A stretch of 64,000 nucleotides of DNA, taken from the NCBI GenBank assembly GCA_949752795.1, contig OX457070.1:26126588-26190587 (forward strand), in the 5' to 3' direction. Source of the stretch: Hyperoodon ampullatus. Lineage: Eukaryota > Chordata > Mammalia > Artiodactyla > Ziphiidae. The position numbers and the translations under genes are program-made. The notes under the pieces were generated by a model. That model had not been told where the DNA came from and ran no database searches. It was given only the letters and a program-made list of their open reading frames with translations. Every line of letters begins with the position of its first letter. Position 1 is the first letter of the stretch. This document shows, piece after piece, positions 46,791 through 60,800 of the stretch.

Positions 46791-46844
46791 TGAAGGAGAG
46801 CAAGGATTAGAAGAAAATAGCTAGTCATAAAATTTAGGTCATGG

Positions 46845-46985
46845 GTAAGATAGGGAGGGTGGGAGGGAGACGCAAGAGGGAGGGGATATGGGGATATATG
46901 TATACGTATAGCTGATTCACTTTGTTATACAGAAGAAACTAACACAACAATGTAAAGCAATTATACTCCAATAAAGATGTTAAAA
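46845..46985 (+). mobile_element. Very short 5'-truncated L1
   Basis: Only the last 140 bp of an L1 3' UTR ('gggagggtgggagggagacg', 'caattatactccaataaaga') plus an A run. The TSD is aaaatttaggtcatgg at 46829-46844 and, with one change, 46986-47001. The TSD sequence also resembles the 3' flank of the next L1. Confidence 0.88.
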
Positions 46986-47585
46986 AAAATTTAGGCCATG
47001 GTCTTCAGAGTATACTACGAAGCTACAGTCATCAAAACAATATGGTAATGGCACAAAAACAAACATATAGATCAATGAAACAGGATAGAAAGCTTAGAAA
47101 TAAACCCATGCACTTATCTATGACAAAGGAGGCAAGAATATACAATGGAGAAAAGACAGTCTTTTCAGTAAGTGCTGCTGGGAAAACTGAACAGCTACAT
47201 GTAAAAATAATGAAGTTAGCACATTCTGTAACACCATATACAAAAATAAACTTGAGATGGATCAAAGACCTAAATGTAAGATCAGATACTATAAAACTCC
47301 CAGAGGAAAACATAGGCAGAACACTCTTTGACATAAATCACAGTGATATTTTTTTTGATCCATCTCCTACAGTAATGGAAGTTGAAAAAAAAAAGGGACC
47401 TAATTAAACTTAAAAGCTTTTGCACAGCAAAGGAAACCATAAACGAAACAAAAAGACAACTTATGGAATGGGAGAAAATATTTGCAAATAATGCTACTGA
47501 CAAGGGATTAATTTCCAAAATATACAAACAGCTCATACAGCTTAATATAAAAAAAAAACAAAACAATAAAAAAATGGGCAGAAGA

Positions 47586-47706
47586 GGGACTTCCCTGGCA
47601 GTCCAGTGGTTAAGACTCCGTGCTTCCACTGAAGGGGGCAAGGGTTCAATCCCTGGTTGGGGAACTAAGATCCCATATGCTGTGTGGCGTGGTCAAAAAA
47701 AAAAAA
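47586..47706 (+). mobile_element. Short tRNA-head SINE inside an L1
   Basis: 'gggacttccctggcagtcca' to 'gtgtggcgtggtcaaaaaaa'. The 16-bp TSD is aaaaatgggcagaaga at 47570-47585 and 47707-47722. Confidence 0.92.
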
Positions 47707-48548
47707 AAAAATGGGCAGAAGACCTAAACAGATATTTCTCCAAAGAAGACATACAGATGGCCAATAGGCACATGAAAAGATGCTCAATATCACCAATTAT
47801 TAGAGAAATGCAAATCAAAACTACAATGAAGTATCACCTCACACCAGTCAGAATAGCCATCATTAAAAAGTCTACAAATAATAAATGCTGGAGATAGTGT
47901 GGAGAAAAAGGAACCCTCCTACACTGTTGATAGGAATGTAAATTGGTGCAGCCACTATGGAGAACAGTATGGAGGTTCCTTAGAAAACTAAAAGTAGAGT
48001 TGCCTTCTGATCCTGCAGTCGTGCTCCTGGGCATTTATGTGGAGAAAACTCTAATTTGAAAAGATACATGCACCCCAATGTTTATAGCAGCATTATTTAC
48101 AATAGCTAAGACATGGGAGCAACCTATGTGTCCACTGACAGATAAATGTATAAAGAGGATGTGGTACATATATACAATGGAATATTACTCAGCCACAGAA
48201 AAGAATGAAATAATGCCATTTGTAGCAACATGGATGGACCTAGAGATTATCACGCTAAGTGAAGTAAGTCATACAAAGAAAGACAAATATCATATGATAT
48301 CACTTATATGTGGAATCTAAAAAAATGATACAAATGAACTTATTTACAAAACAGAAAAAGACTCACAGACATAAAAAACAAACTAATGGTTACCAAAGGG
48401 GATGAGGCAGAGATAAATTAGGAGTTTGGGATTAACATCTACACCCTATTATATATAAAATAGATAAGCAATAAGGATCTACTGTACAGCACAGGGAATT
48501 ATATTCAGTATCTTGTAATAACCTCTAGTGGAAAAGAATCTGAAAAAG

Positions 48549-48613
48549 AATATATATATATATGTATATGTATATACATATATATACACATGTATATGTG
48601 TGTGTGTGTGTGT
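48549..48613. repeat. (TA)n/(TG)n compound microsatellite
   Basis: Alternating TA-rich units followed by about eight TG units, in the 3' UTR of an L1. Confidence 0.9.
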
Positions 48614-48680
48614 GAATCACCTTGCTGTACACCTGAAGCTAACACAATGTTGTAAATTAACTATACTTCAATTTTTTTTA

Positions 48681-48807
48681 ATGGTTTTTTTGAAACAGCC
48701 ATGTGGAGCAGAAAAATGGGCTGGCTAAGCAAGCCCTACTCAAATTCCTTACTCACAAAAATAATGAGATATAATAAAATGGATGTTCTTTTATACTGAA
48801 AAAAAAA
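48681..48807 (+). other. LTR-like tail between an L1 end and a second A run
   Basis: After the L1 3' end at about 48680 there are about 120 bp ending AATAAA (48773-48778) and, 21 bp later, an A run (48799-48807). The next bases, 'aaattcaagtcatggt', resemble the L1's left TSD. The segment looks like the end of a MaLR-type LTR ('ctcaaattccttactcacaa'). Confidence 0.5.
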
Positions 48808-48901
48808 TTCAAGTCATGGTGACCAGTCCCACCCCCATATAAGGAGGTGCCCAGAAAACAAAGGGAGCACATCTGGGGTTGTCAGGGTTATCCACTATTT
48901 C

Positions 48902-50163
48902 CTTTTTTTTTTTAAACATCTTTATTGGAGTATAATTGCTTTACAATAGTGTGTTAGTTTCTGCTTTGTAACAAAGTGAATCAGTTATACATATACATAT
49001 ATCCCCAAATCTCTTCCCTCTTGTGTCTCCCTCCCTCCCACCCTCCCTATCCCACCCCTCTAGGTGGTCACAAAGCACTGAGCTGATCTCCCTGTGCTAT
49101 GCGGCTGCTTCCCACTAGCTATTTATTTTACGTTTGGTAGTGTATATATATCCACGTCACTCTCTCACTTTGTCCCAGTTTACCCTTCCCCCTCCCAGTG
49201 TCCTCAAGTCCATTCTCTAGTAGGTCTGCGTCTTTATTCCCATCCTGCCCCAAGGTTCTTCATAACTTTTTTTTTTAAGATTCCATATATATGTGTTAGC
49301 ATATGGTATTTGTTTTCCTCTTTCTGACGTACTTCACTCTGTATGACAGACTCTAGGTCCATCCACCTCACTACAAATAACTCAATTTCATTTCTTTTTA
49401 TGGCTGAGTAATATTCCATTGTATGTATGTGCTGCATCTTCTTTATCCATTCATCTGTCGATGGACACTTAGGTTGCTTCCATGTCCTGGCTATTGTAAA
49501 TAGAGCTGCAATGAACATTGTAGTACATGACTTTTTTTGAATTATGGTTTTCTCAGGGTATATGCCCAGTAATGGGATTGCTGGGTTGTATGGTAGTTCT
49601 ATTTTTAGCTTTTTAAGGAACCCCCATACTGTTCTCCATAGTGGCTGTATCAATTTACATTCCTACCAACAGTGCAAGAGGGTTCTCTTTTCTCCACACC
49701 CTCTCCACCATTTATTATTTGTAGATTTTTTGATGATGGCCATTCTGACCGGTGTGAGGTGATACCTCATTGTAGTTTTGATTTGCATTTCTCTAATGAT
49801 TAATGATGTTGAGCATTCTTTCATGTGTTTGTTGGCAATCTGTATATCTTATTTGGAGAAATGTCTATTTAGGTCTTCTGCCCATTTTTGGATTGGGTTG
49901 TTTGTTTTTTTGATATTGAGCTGCATGAGCTGCTTGTAAATTTTGGAGATGAATCGTTTGTCAGTTGCTTCATTTGCAAATATTTTCTCCCATTCTGAGG
50001 GTTGTCTTTTCGTCTCGTTTATGGTTTCCTTTGCTGTGCAAAAGCTTTTAAGTTTCATTAGGTCTCATTTGTTTATTTTTGTTTTTATTTCCATTTCTCT
50101 AGGAGGTGGGTCAAAAAGATCTTGCTGTGATTTATGTCATAGAGTGTTCTGCCTATGTGTTCC
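48902..50163 (-). mobile_element. 5'-truncated L1, 1.26 kb, minus strand
   Basis: A T-run start, then the reversed 3' UTR, then the ORF2 C-terminal end. A minus-strand frame of 139 codons (49234-49653) encodes the L1 C-terminal region, and another stretch lies at 49849-50058. The 14-bp TSD is ttatccactatttc at 48888-48901 and 50164-50177. It is the last sizeable young insertion before EGR4. Confidence 0.93.
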
Positions 50164-50179
50164 TTATCCACTATTTCTT

Positions 50180-52359
50180 AACTGGATATACTGCTTCTCC
50201 CATCACCTCTCATTGCTCCAGAAAGTGCTTGTGCTTTGGCTGCCTAATTTGTTAATTCTAGCTCTCAGTCCTCAGACTGTAAGTAGAGCAAATAACATAC
50301 TCCCATTTTCACAGGTGAGGAAATGCAAGCACAGAAAGATTGGGAATTTGTTCAAGGTCACAGAACAAGCTAACAGCAGAGCTGAGTTGGAATCTGTTCC
50401 CCTTACTCCAGGCTTGAGGTCACTACTCTATTATGGAATTCTCTATGACCCTGCAGGCCGTGTGTGCCTAGTCTGGCCTTTATGGGGACTGGATTTAGAA
50501 GTCCTGTTGACGTTCCATCCATTCCCTACCTCCCTGTTTCAGAAACCTGCTGTACATGATTGATAAAGCCAGTTCTGTTCTGGGCCCCAGCTTGCTGCTA
50601 CCTGGGCAGGGGCCCCTGGGGCCTTCCCCGTCATGCCCTGACTGAGGAAAGGTCCCTGCTGGAGTCTTCACATGGCACACCACATGCATGTGTGGGACCC
50701 ACTGGTTGCCAAGCCAAATATGGCTCCAGATTATTCTAGGAAACAAATACATTGTTTTGCTTTGGATTGCAGGAATTGCTAATTAGGGCTTTTTATTTTG
50801 GGCAGTGCTCCTTGGAGCTCGAAGACAGATGGAGTATGCAACTTGCTCCAGGGGCATTGTTAAGCAGAGGGAAATATCCACTTCTGCCCCCATTATGAGA
50901 ACCTACAGAGCCCAGTGCTGCCCAGCTCCTGCCCTCAAGACCTGAGGTGGAGGCCTCTTGGGAGGCTTCCTGGCTCCCACTGGTTTCCCCTTCTCCAGGA
51001 ATTGCTCTCAAAACCCAAGTGTAAGCCCCTAGTGGTCTTGTCAGGTATATTACTCTGACCCCTAGCCAGATCATTGTCCTAGGAAGGACAGCAGAGGTCT
51101 TTCCTGGGATCTTCTACCTGGAATTGAGAATGAGAACCCATTCATCACAGGAGGTGGGCATGGAGAATACAGAATCTGCTAGTGGCCAGGGTTTCAGTCA
51201 TCAGTGGGAGAAAAGAGGAAGAGCTGAAAGTATTTGAAAAACTCTTTGCCTCTGGTTCCACTAGCTCCTGACACCAGCTGTGTCCGTACTCCCTTGCAGG
51301 TTGGTTGTCTGACACTCCCTTGGATTCTGTGAGCTGATAAATTCTCTTTTTTTCTTTTTTTTTGTCTAAACTAATTCAGGTTTCATTTCTATCACTTGCA
51401 ACCAGAAGCCTAGCTTAGTGGTGGACAGTGTTCAGGGACACACAGAGGACTCAGGGTATGGCTCAGTGGCCCAGCTGTAGATTAACTGCCTGAGTATTTT
51501 GGAGTTATGTTGTCAGATCCCAGTACACTGACTAATCTACTTCAAAGCAGTTTAAGGAAAACTATTACAAGATGGGAGAGGAGAGATGATAAAAAATAGG
51601 AGATGAGCGCAGGTGAGAGGAAGCAGGAGGAGGCCAGGGAGAAGAGAAGCACACCAGGTTGGTTTAACGGGCTTCTTTCTGATTCCGCTTCTGTTCTAGA
51701 GCTACAGGCCTCTCAGTCTACTCTCAGCCTCTTTTTCACCTTCTCAGCTCATGAATTGAAAACCAATGTTCTGAACACGATTACCTAATCAGATAAAAAC
51801 ACATGTCAAGATCCAAGTCCATTACTGCCCACGAAGGGAGAACCAGGCTTAGAGACAAAGGGGTGGTGGGAGGCTGATTCCAAATTCCAGGGTGGGTAGC
51901 AGCATGGAGACGTCATTCTGTCCATCCCCCTGCCTCTGACCCTCCTAGAACCCATTCTAGTCACACCTCTTCTGTGATCAGCTCCGTCCAATGTTGATTT
52001 TGCCCAAGGAGGAATGTAGAATGGAAGATAAGAGAAAGGATAACCTCCCTCTCTCCTGTGGGAGAAAAGCTTAGAAGCTGCTTTGGAAGAATCTAAGAAG
52101 CTTTTCCTGAATGGTTTGCAGCTGCCTTGTTCTCCTCTCTACCTCCCCCATGACCCAAACTAGAAAAAACAAAACTAAGGAGGGTGCAGAAGCCCCTATA
52201 CCCCATGTCCCCACGCCAGTCCATGTGAGAACAGCCTCATCTCTAGTGCCCAGTGCGGGGTTGTAAGTAGCATGAGGAAGGCTCCCACTCAGATGTCTTT
52301 GGGTGAGGCATTAGGCCCCTAGATCACAGAAAAGGAAATAAAGAGCAAGGCCCTGTGAA
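50180..52359. other. Mostly unique DNA with a minus-strand MIR at about 50290-50430
   Basis: A MIR in reverse ('cccattttcacaggtgagga', 'gttcaaggtcacagaacaag') lies at the left. The remaining 1.9 kb has no recognisable repeat and no convincing exon. Several ORFs of 60-117 codons exist without supporting features. Confidence 0.5.
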
Positions 52360-53250
52360 AAGTTCCTTGTCTTTACTGATAACTTTTAGAATGCAAATTA
52401 AAATATCACGGGGATACCTTTTTCTGCTTACCAGCTGGCTCTCATATGCTGCTCTCTGGTCTGCAAATTGGAACAATCTTTTTAGAGGAAGGTTTGACAA
52501 TGTATATTGTAATTTTAAATATTTCTACCTTGACCTAGGAATTCTACTTTTTGGAATCTATTCTATGGTTAATCTATTCTATGGTTATGGTTTGTATATT
52601 ATGGTCATACAAATCCTGGCACTCTCATTAATCTTAACCTTGTACACTCGGGTAAGTTTCTTAACCTCCTCATGCCTCGATTTCCCCATCACTATCTCCA
52701 TGAAGTAGAGATAGTAATAGCACTTAGCAAGTTGTTGTGAGGATTAAATTGTGAGTATATGTAAAGCTCTCAATACCCAGTTAATAGCGCCCACAGTAAG
52801 TGGTATACAAATGTTAGCTAGCATACTGTATTATTATTACCCCTACCAGTACACCAAGTATACATAAAGGGTTATGCACAGCCAGATTCTTCATAATAGT
52901 GAAAAAAAGGAACTATCGAGTTAAAAAATTAGGTACATCTACATGATGGAATACTCTGAAGCAATTGTTATTAATACTATAGATTAGTCTGTACCATGAT
53001 TGGGGGAAAAAAGAAACTGTTCAAGGTACAATGTCAAGTTAGTTACAAGAGTATGTATATTATGATACCATCGGCATCAATAATGCTGAGGATAACGATG
53101 CTACAGCTGAATAGATGAACGTTGAATGAATATGCATGAAGAAAAATCTATAGGAATCAACCTAAAACTTTTCAGCTGTATATATCTGGCTAGAGAAGGG
53201 AAAGATATTTTCACTTTTTGCATTATAAATTTTAACATGTTTGTCATTTT
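52360..53250 (+). mobile_element. Old L1M/HAL1-type fragments with a MIR between
   Basis: 52360-52600 ('tgcaaattaaaatatcacgg', 'cttgacctaggaattctact') and 52850-53240 ('tacatgatggaatactctga') look like L1M 3' ORF sequence. The MIR at 52615-52820 ('taagtttcttaacctcctca', 'gttgttgtgaggattaaatt') lies between them and is continuous with the MIR consensus. Confidence 0.65.
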
Positions 53251-54460
53251 CCAGCGAGCCTATGTTACTTGTGTGGTCATTAAGAGAAATAATAATAGTG
53301 AGAACCCAAACCACAAACCAACAACTGAACATGGTCAGGGAAGAGGGAGGGGACAGAGAAGGACCCTGATGATGGGTACCTTGCCTCAGGGACAGATATT
53401 GGACTCCTTCTGGCCTAGTGGTCAGTGAAGCCTAGGGGCACCGCAGGGTCTTGGGGACAGGAGCTGTGTACTGCAGAAGTTGCAGCTGGAGGCAAACTTC
53501 ATCTCTGCTACAGCCTCAATTCCGTGTTAGTCTGATGTCTGGATCTTGCCTCTGCCCATGCTTTTAAATAATCCTTTAGGGAGAGAAAATGAGAGGCAGT
53601 GGAAGGGGGTATGGGAGAGAAGAAGAAAGGAAAGGAAGAGGGGCCAGAGGAGAGAGAAGAGGAATAGAGGAAAGAAAAATGCTATGTGCCTGCATCTCTA
53701 TGGCCCCAGGAAGTGGGACGTGGAGCTGCTCCTCAGCATTCTGTGCCAGGAGTCGCCATGGAGACTGAGCGCTGGCCTCTTCATGATTAATACTCTGAGG
53801 CAGCTGTCTTCTTGGAGTCTTTTAAAATATACACTATTATTTGAACACAATGATATTTAGAGCAGAAAGATCAAGGTGGGGAGTGGGGGAGGAGACAGTT
53901 GCATTACCAGAATGATGACAGGGGCTGGGCCCTTCCCAGGAGACAGAAAAGGGAGGCTTACTTCTCTGATCCCTCTCCTTCTGCCCTCCCTGGATCCAGA
54001 GCTTCCAGTCTCATCCACTGCAACAAGAGAATCAGCATCCAAAGGGCCCATGCAGCTCCCCTGGCACAGGGCTGTATTCAATGAACATTTGATGAATGAA
54101 TTTGTTCATTCATTAATTCATTCAGTAATTGTCTATTCGGTGCTTGTCTAGAAAGTAAACTCTCGTTCCATCACCTTTTCCCATGGAAATCCAAAATTTC
54201 CTCTCAGCCTCCCCAGAGTCACATACACACCATCACCACCACCACCTTTCACAATGGCTCCTAAGAACCTGGCATGCTCTCCTCCTCAGCACGTGTCTGA
54301 TGCGACCCACAGTGTTCCTAATGGCAGTCACTCCAGAGAATTCTTGCAGGGATGGAAACGAGCCAGATGGAGTTTGCACATTTGAAAAGCTAGAGGAAGA
54401 TTCTCCACCTAAAGCCATCTTAAAGTTAAACTTTTTGTAAAATGAATTATCTTTTCCTAA
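53251..54460. other. Mostly unique DNA with a polypurine tract
   Basis: 53578-53690 is strongly purine-rich on the + strand (runs of GAGA, GAAGAA, AGAGGA). 54089-54125 contains short inverted 'gaatgaat/attcattc' units from an L2-like tail. No exon recognised. Confidence 0.5.
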
Positions 54461-54464
54461 ATTA

Positions 54465-54640
54465 TCTGTGGAGTAGGCTAGCCTGGGCTTGCCTCTCAAT
54501 TCCACCACTGAATAGAAGTATAGCCTTGAGTGAGTTGTTTAACCTTTTCAAGTCTGTTTCCTCATCTGTGAAATGGGTCTTCAATTCCTTATTCCATAGA
54601 GCTTTTATAATGATTAAGTGATACGTTTGTAGAGTGCTCA
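54465..54640 (+). repeat. MIR element
   Basis: 'gagttgtttaaccttttcaa', 'tgtttcctcatctgtgaaat' and 'gcttttataatgattaagtg' in consensus order. Confidence 0.85.
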
Positions 54641-54789
54641 GTGTATGAGATTTCCCTCTTGTGTGTAAATTCGTGTTTTTATATTTGAAGTGTGAATTAA
54701 AGTAGAGCTCATAGATCTAAACTCCTCTCTCTTCCATGCCCACCCAAAGACCTTTATTCTATCTGGGCCCAGAATCTTTTTTCTTTTCT

Positions 54790-54912
54790 TTTTTTTTTTT
54801 ATCTTGGCCACTCCACGCAGCTTGCAGGATCTTAGTTCCCCAACCAGGGACTGAACCCGGGCCACAGCAGTGAAAATGCCAAATCCTAACCACTAGACCA
54901 CCAGGACTCTCT
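54790..54912 (-). mobile_element. Old short SINE, minus strand
   Basis: A T-run tail, then 'gcttgcaggatcttagttcc', with the head ending 'agaccaccaggactctct' where other copies read 'accaccagggaagtcc'. The degraded head shows age. It is the only CHR/Bov-tA-class insertion I see within 14 kb of EGR4. Confidence 0.82.
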
Positions 54913-56619
54913 TTTTAAGCTGTTAAAATTTGGGAGTAAGATGGACTGAGCTGGGAAGGGCTACCAAATGCCCATTCCCTCTTTATATTCCCTCCTCATC
55001 CTCCAGGAGCCAAATGTAGATGCAACTGCCCACCAGAGGTAACCATCCCATGTGTGAGAGTATGTGTATGTGTGTCTGCTGAAGGTGAGGGGCACAGGGG
55101 TAGGAATGTGGGCCAGCCCACACCCAGAGCACAAGCTGTGTCCCCCATCTCCTCTCCTATTCACTCTTTCCTCCCCAGCTCTGCCTGCAGGCCTGGCCTC
55201 TAACAAGAGGAAGCTGGACCTTTGTCTTAACACAGACCTAGCCCAACTGCCCTTGGCAAAGAGCAGCAATGGCCTGGGAACTTGCCAAAGGAGTAGGAGA
55301 ATTATCCATGACTAAGAAGGAGGAGGAATGCCGTGGCAGAGGGAAGAACAGCAGAGGGATGGAGAACCTGGGGCTGGCCAATCTGGCCTGACGGGGCAAC
55401 CTGGCGAGCCCTGGACACCGGCCTAGCCAAACTCCTCCACTCCCCCTCCCTCCCAGGCAGCAAGATGCCAGCATGGATTTGAGACATGTGTGCCCTGTAT
55501 GTCTGGTGTGGGATCACCTGGCCTTAGCAATGCATTTGGATTAGAATCAAACCCAGAGTCTGAAATACAGTATAAAGGACATGCTGCCCTGTGTGTCTAA
55601 TCCTTACAGACAAGTGCTGGGTTTCTGCATTTCCTAAATGGAAACACATGTGCTGCTAACATAGAACTATGTCTGTGGCATTTGTTAGGTCATGCTGCAC
55701 ATGCATGATTTCCAGACACAAGAGAATAAATGCAAGTGTGTCAGCATGTATTTTGCAGGTGATTATGTGATGACATATTCTGTGAACACACTTGTAGCAT
55801 TGTTGTGGGGTGGTGGGTAGGGCAGCTAGGGATGGAGATGGATCTCACAGTGCAGCTAGCGATGGAGATAGGTCTCACAGTCCTTGTAGAATAAAAACCA
55901 AAATCCACCTTCTGGTCCATAGTAAACACTTAAGGAATGAATACTGTATGAACAAACATTGAGAAGCTGAATGAATGAATGTTTGCATAATGAACACAGG
56001 GTGAAAGACCTGAGAATTTGGTGGAGTTTGGGCATTCTTGGCACTCTCCCTTGAAAAAGGAGGCTGGGCAAGGCGGGCTGGGAGATACACTGCCAGTCAT
56101 GCTGTAGCCCATCACCCCTGACTGGCTTTGTGCCCATTCCTAAGAAAGTAGAGGAGTAAGAGGGAATCCCAGCCCTGCCCCTCCTACCTTCTGGCACCCA
56201 GAGTCCCAAGAATTGATGCTCTTCATAAAGAAAAACATACTATCCCATGTATATACCTAATCCCCTAATTTGGTCCAGAAAGGAGTTAAGTGAACTATAA
56301 CACAAAATGAAATGAAAAAATTTTAAAGATGATAAGATAAAACAAAGGGAAAACCATAGCAGAAGAGAGATGAGATCAGGAGAGTAGGCAGGCTTCTTTG
56401 CAAGAGTTGACTAGCCTTCTACAGCCAATATCCACGGCTTCCATAAGGCTATGAAATATTTTTTTTAAGTTTTTCAGAAGCAGCCCAATTATTCCAAGAA
56501 CTGATTCCAGGGAAATACAGCCTGTAGATTCTCTGTGTGCTCCTGGGAACAACACCCCTAGAGTAAAGTCATTTATACAAAGGTAGAAAAAAAAGTTTAC
56601 TACACAGGCATCTCAAACC
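54913..56619. other. Mostly unique DNA, no exon recognised
   Basis: A possible L2-type tail at 55900-55990 ('gaatgaatgaatg'). Otherwise there is no recognisable repeat. Several ORFs of 60-117 codons on both strands lack exon features. The repeat-poor character continues to the EGR4 promoter. Confidence 0.5.
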
Positions 56620-57130
56620 CTGTAGGTGAGAGAAGAGGGAGCAGGAATTGGCCCTACTTCTCTGGAGGACAATTGCCAGTTGTATCAGAATTTTACATAC
56701 TCTTTGATCCAGAGTTACACTCATTGGAATTTATCCCACAGATATATTCACATTTATTTACTCAAGGACTACAACAACGATGACAAGCAAAAGGTTGGAA
56801 ACTTCCTATACGCTAATGGATAGGGGACAAACTGACCTCCCTTACAGTGGAGTACTATACAGCCTTAGAAAAGAATGACCAACCTCTCTATGTTTGGATA
56901 TGGAGCAATCGCTCAGCTATTATAAGCAGGGGAAAATTCTATTGCAGGACAGTGTGTATGCTTGCAATATGTATAATTTTTTTCTTAAAGAATACACAGG
57001 AAATTTAGACGTGGCTACCTCAGGAGGGAGGTGAGTAGAGAAAAGAGGGACTTTTACTTTTCAATTTATAATATACCCTTCTGTGCTAATTGACGTTTTC
57101 TCTCACGATATGATCCTTTTTAATTTAAAT
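56620..57130 (+). mobile_element. Old L1M 3' fragment
   Basis: 'cagagttacactcattggaa', 'aaaaggttggaaacttccta', 'cagtggagtactatacagcc' and 'gctacctcaggagggaggtg' match the L1M/HAL1-type 3' region in order. It is highly diverged and broken. Confidence 0.7.
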
Positions 57131-57220
57131 AAGTTATTTTTCCTAGAACAAACTAAACAACAAAAAACTATTAAGAATATGAAAAACACACAGATGTGAG
57201 CAAATAATGAATAATGGCAA

Positions 57221-59865
<2,645 letters not shown>

Positions 59866-60390
59866 GGGTGAAATGGGTTTGCACATTGGGGCGCCGCAGT
59901 CCGGCGCGCACGAGAAAACCTGCCCACCCCTCCCCGCTCCTCTGCCCACTTTTTTCCGGCACGCCCTCGGGCGGGCCTCTGGCCCGGCTTCTAGTTCCCT
60001 TGAAGCGCCCGCCGCGCACTCCCCGTACAGCACTAGCTCCATGGACAGCTCCCGCGGTCCGGGCGCTGTCTTCCGAGTCAGCCGCGCTTTGGAGGGAAGT
60101 TCTCTCAGGCCACCCACTGAGTAGGCACTTCCCTGGGACTTGACACTCTTTTGTAATGGCGCACGCCCCACGCCCTCTCCTAGACCCCCAGAGAGGGGCA
60201 GGGGCAGAGCCGAGCTGGTCTCGCGCGGGGTTTTGTACAGCAATGTCGTTTTCAGCAGCCGTTGGTTGTAACGTTTTGCTTTGGGGTTATTTCCTTTTTT
60301 GTTGTCGTTAATTTTTGTAAAGCAGACGCTATTCTCAAGCAGTTGACAATACTGTTTATTTTTGCAATTAAAATTATTGTGCTAAAAGCT
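59866..60390 (+). other. EGR4: EGR4 3' UTR
   Basis: The first 380 bp are GC-rich, then it turns AT- and U-rich from about 60270 to the poly(A) signal. I see no ATTTA pentamer. The U-rich part ('ggttatttccttttttgttg', 'ctgtttatttttgcaatt') could still bind decay factors, as expected for a short-lived immediate-early mRNA. Confidence 0.85.
60367..60372 (+). terminator. EGR4: EGR4 poly(A) signal ATTAAA
   Basis: ATTAAA, the commonest variant signal, follows a U-rich upstream stretch, with a GT-containing sequence ('ttattgtgctaaaagc') after it. Cleavage is expected at about 60385-60395. AATAAA at 60533-60538 lies in an L2/MIR-type tail and is less likely to be the main site. Confidence 0.8.
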
Positions 60391-60479
60391 TACTGAATCT
60401 GCCATCCAAGCTCCTGACCATTCCCCCACCCACTCCCCCAGGAGTGTATGTGCCAGAAGAGAAGGGAGATCCTCACGCT

Positions 60480-60570
60480 CATGGCATCATTACACACCTA
60501 CCGTCAGGTACTTTGGCACGTGGTAGGCATTCAATAAATATGTACTGAATTAACGAATGAATTTAATCAC
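60480..60570 (+). repeat. L2/MIR-type 3' tail
   Basis: 'gtaggcattcaataaatatg' then 'gaattaacgaatgaatt' is the usual end of L2 and MIR elements. It provides a possible alternative poly(A) signal for EGR4. Confidence 0.7.
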
Positions 60571-60634
60571 AGCTGACCTAAGGGTTCAAGGTGTTTCTAG
60601 AACTTGAGAGTGGTTGAGAGGCTTAGGTAGTAAA

Positions 60635-60800
60635 CATTGTGCATCTATTATCCTTCTCAGTCCTCACAATCCTGAGTGCAGCATGAGGAAGCAAAATACA
60701 TAACTTGCTGGGTAACCCAGCTAGGAACAGACAGGGTCCAATTCAGATCTGTCTGGCTCCAAAGCCAGTGCTTTTTTTCCCAACCCCAGAATGGCGGCAC
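60635..60800 (-). repeat. MIR, minus strand
   Basis: 'cagtcctcacaatcctgagt', 'gctgggtaacccagctagga' and 'ctggctccaaagccagtgct' follow the reversed MIR. Confidence 0.75.

Larger units (their letters stand above)
47002..48680 (+). mobile_element. 5'-truncated L1, ORF2 C-terminal part and 3' UTR
   Basis: Starts in 'cttcagagtatactacgaag' (late ORF2) and runs through the C-terminal region to the 3' UTR with 'cacaatgttgtaaattaact' near 48645. ORF2 is broken. A short SINE interrupts it at 47586, and a TA/TG microsatellite (48549-48613) sits in its 3' UTR. Sequence at 48681-48807 followed by an A run may belong to the same insertion. Confidence 0.88.
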
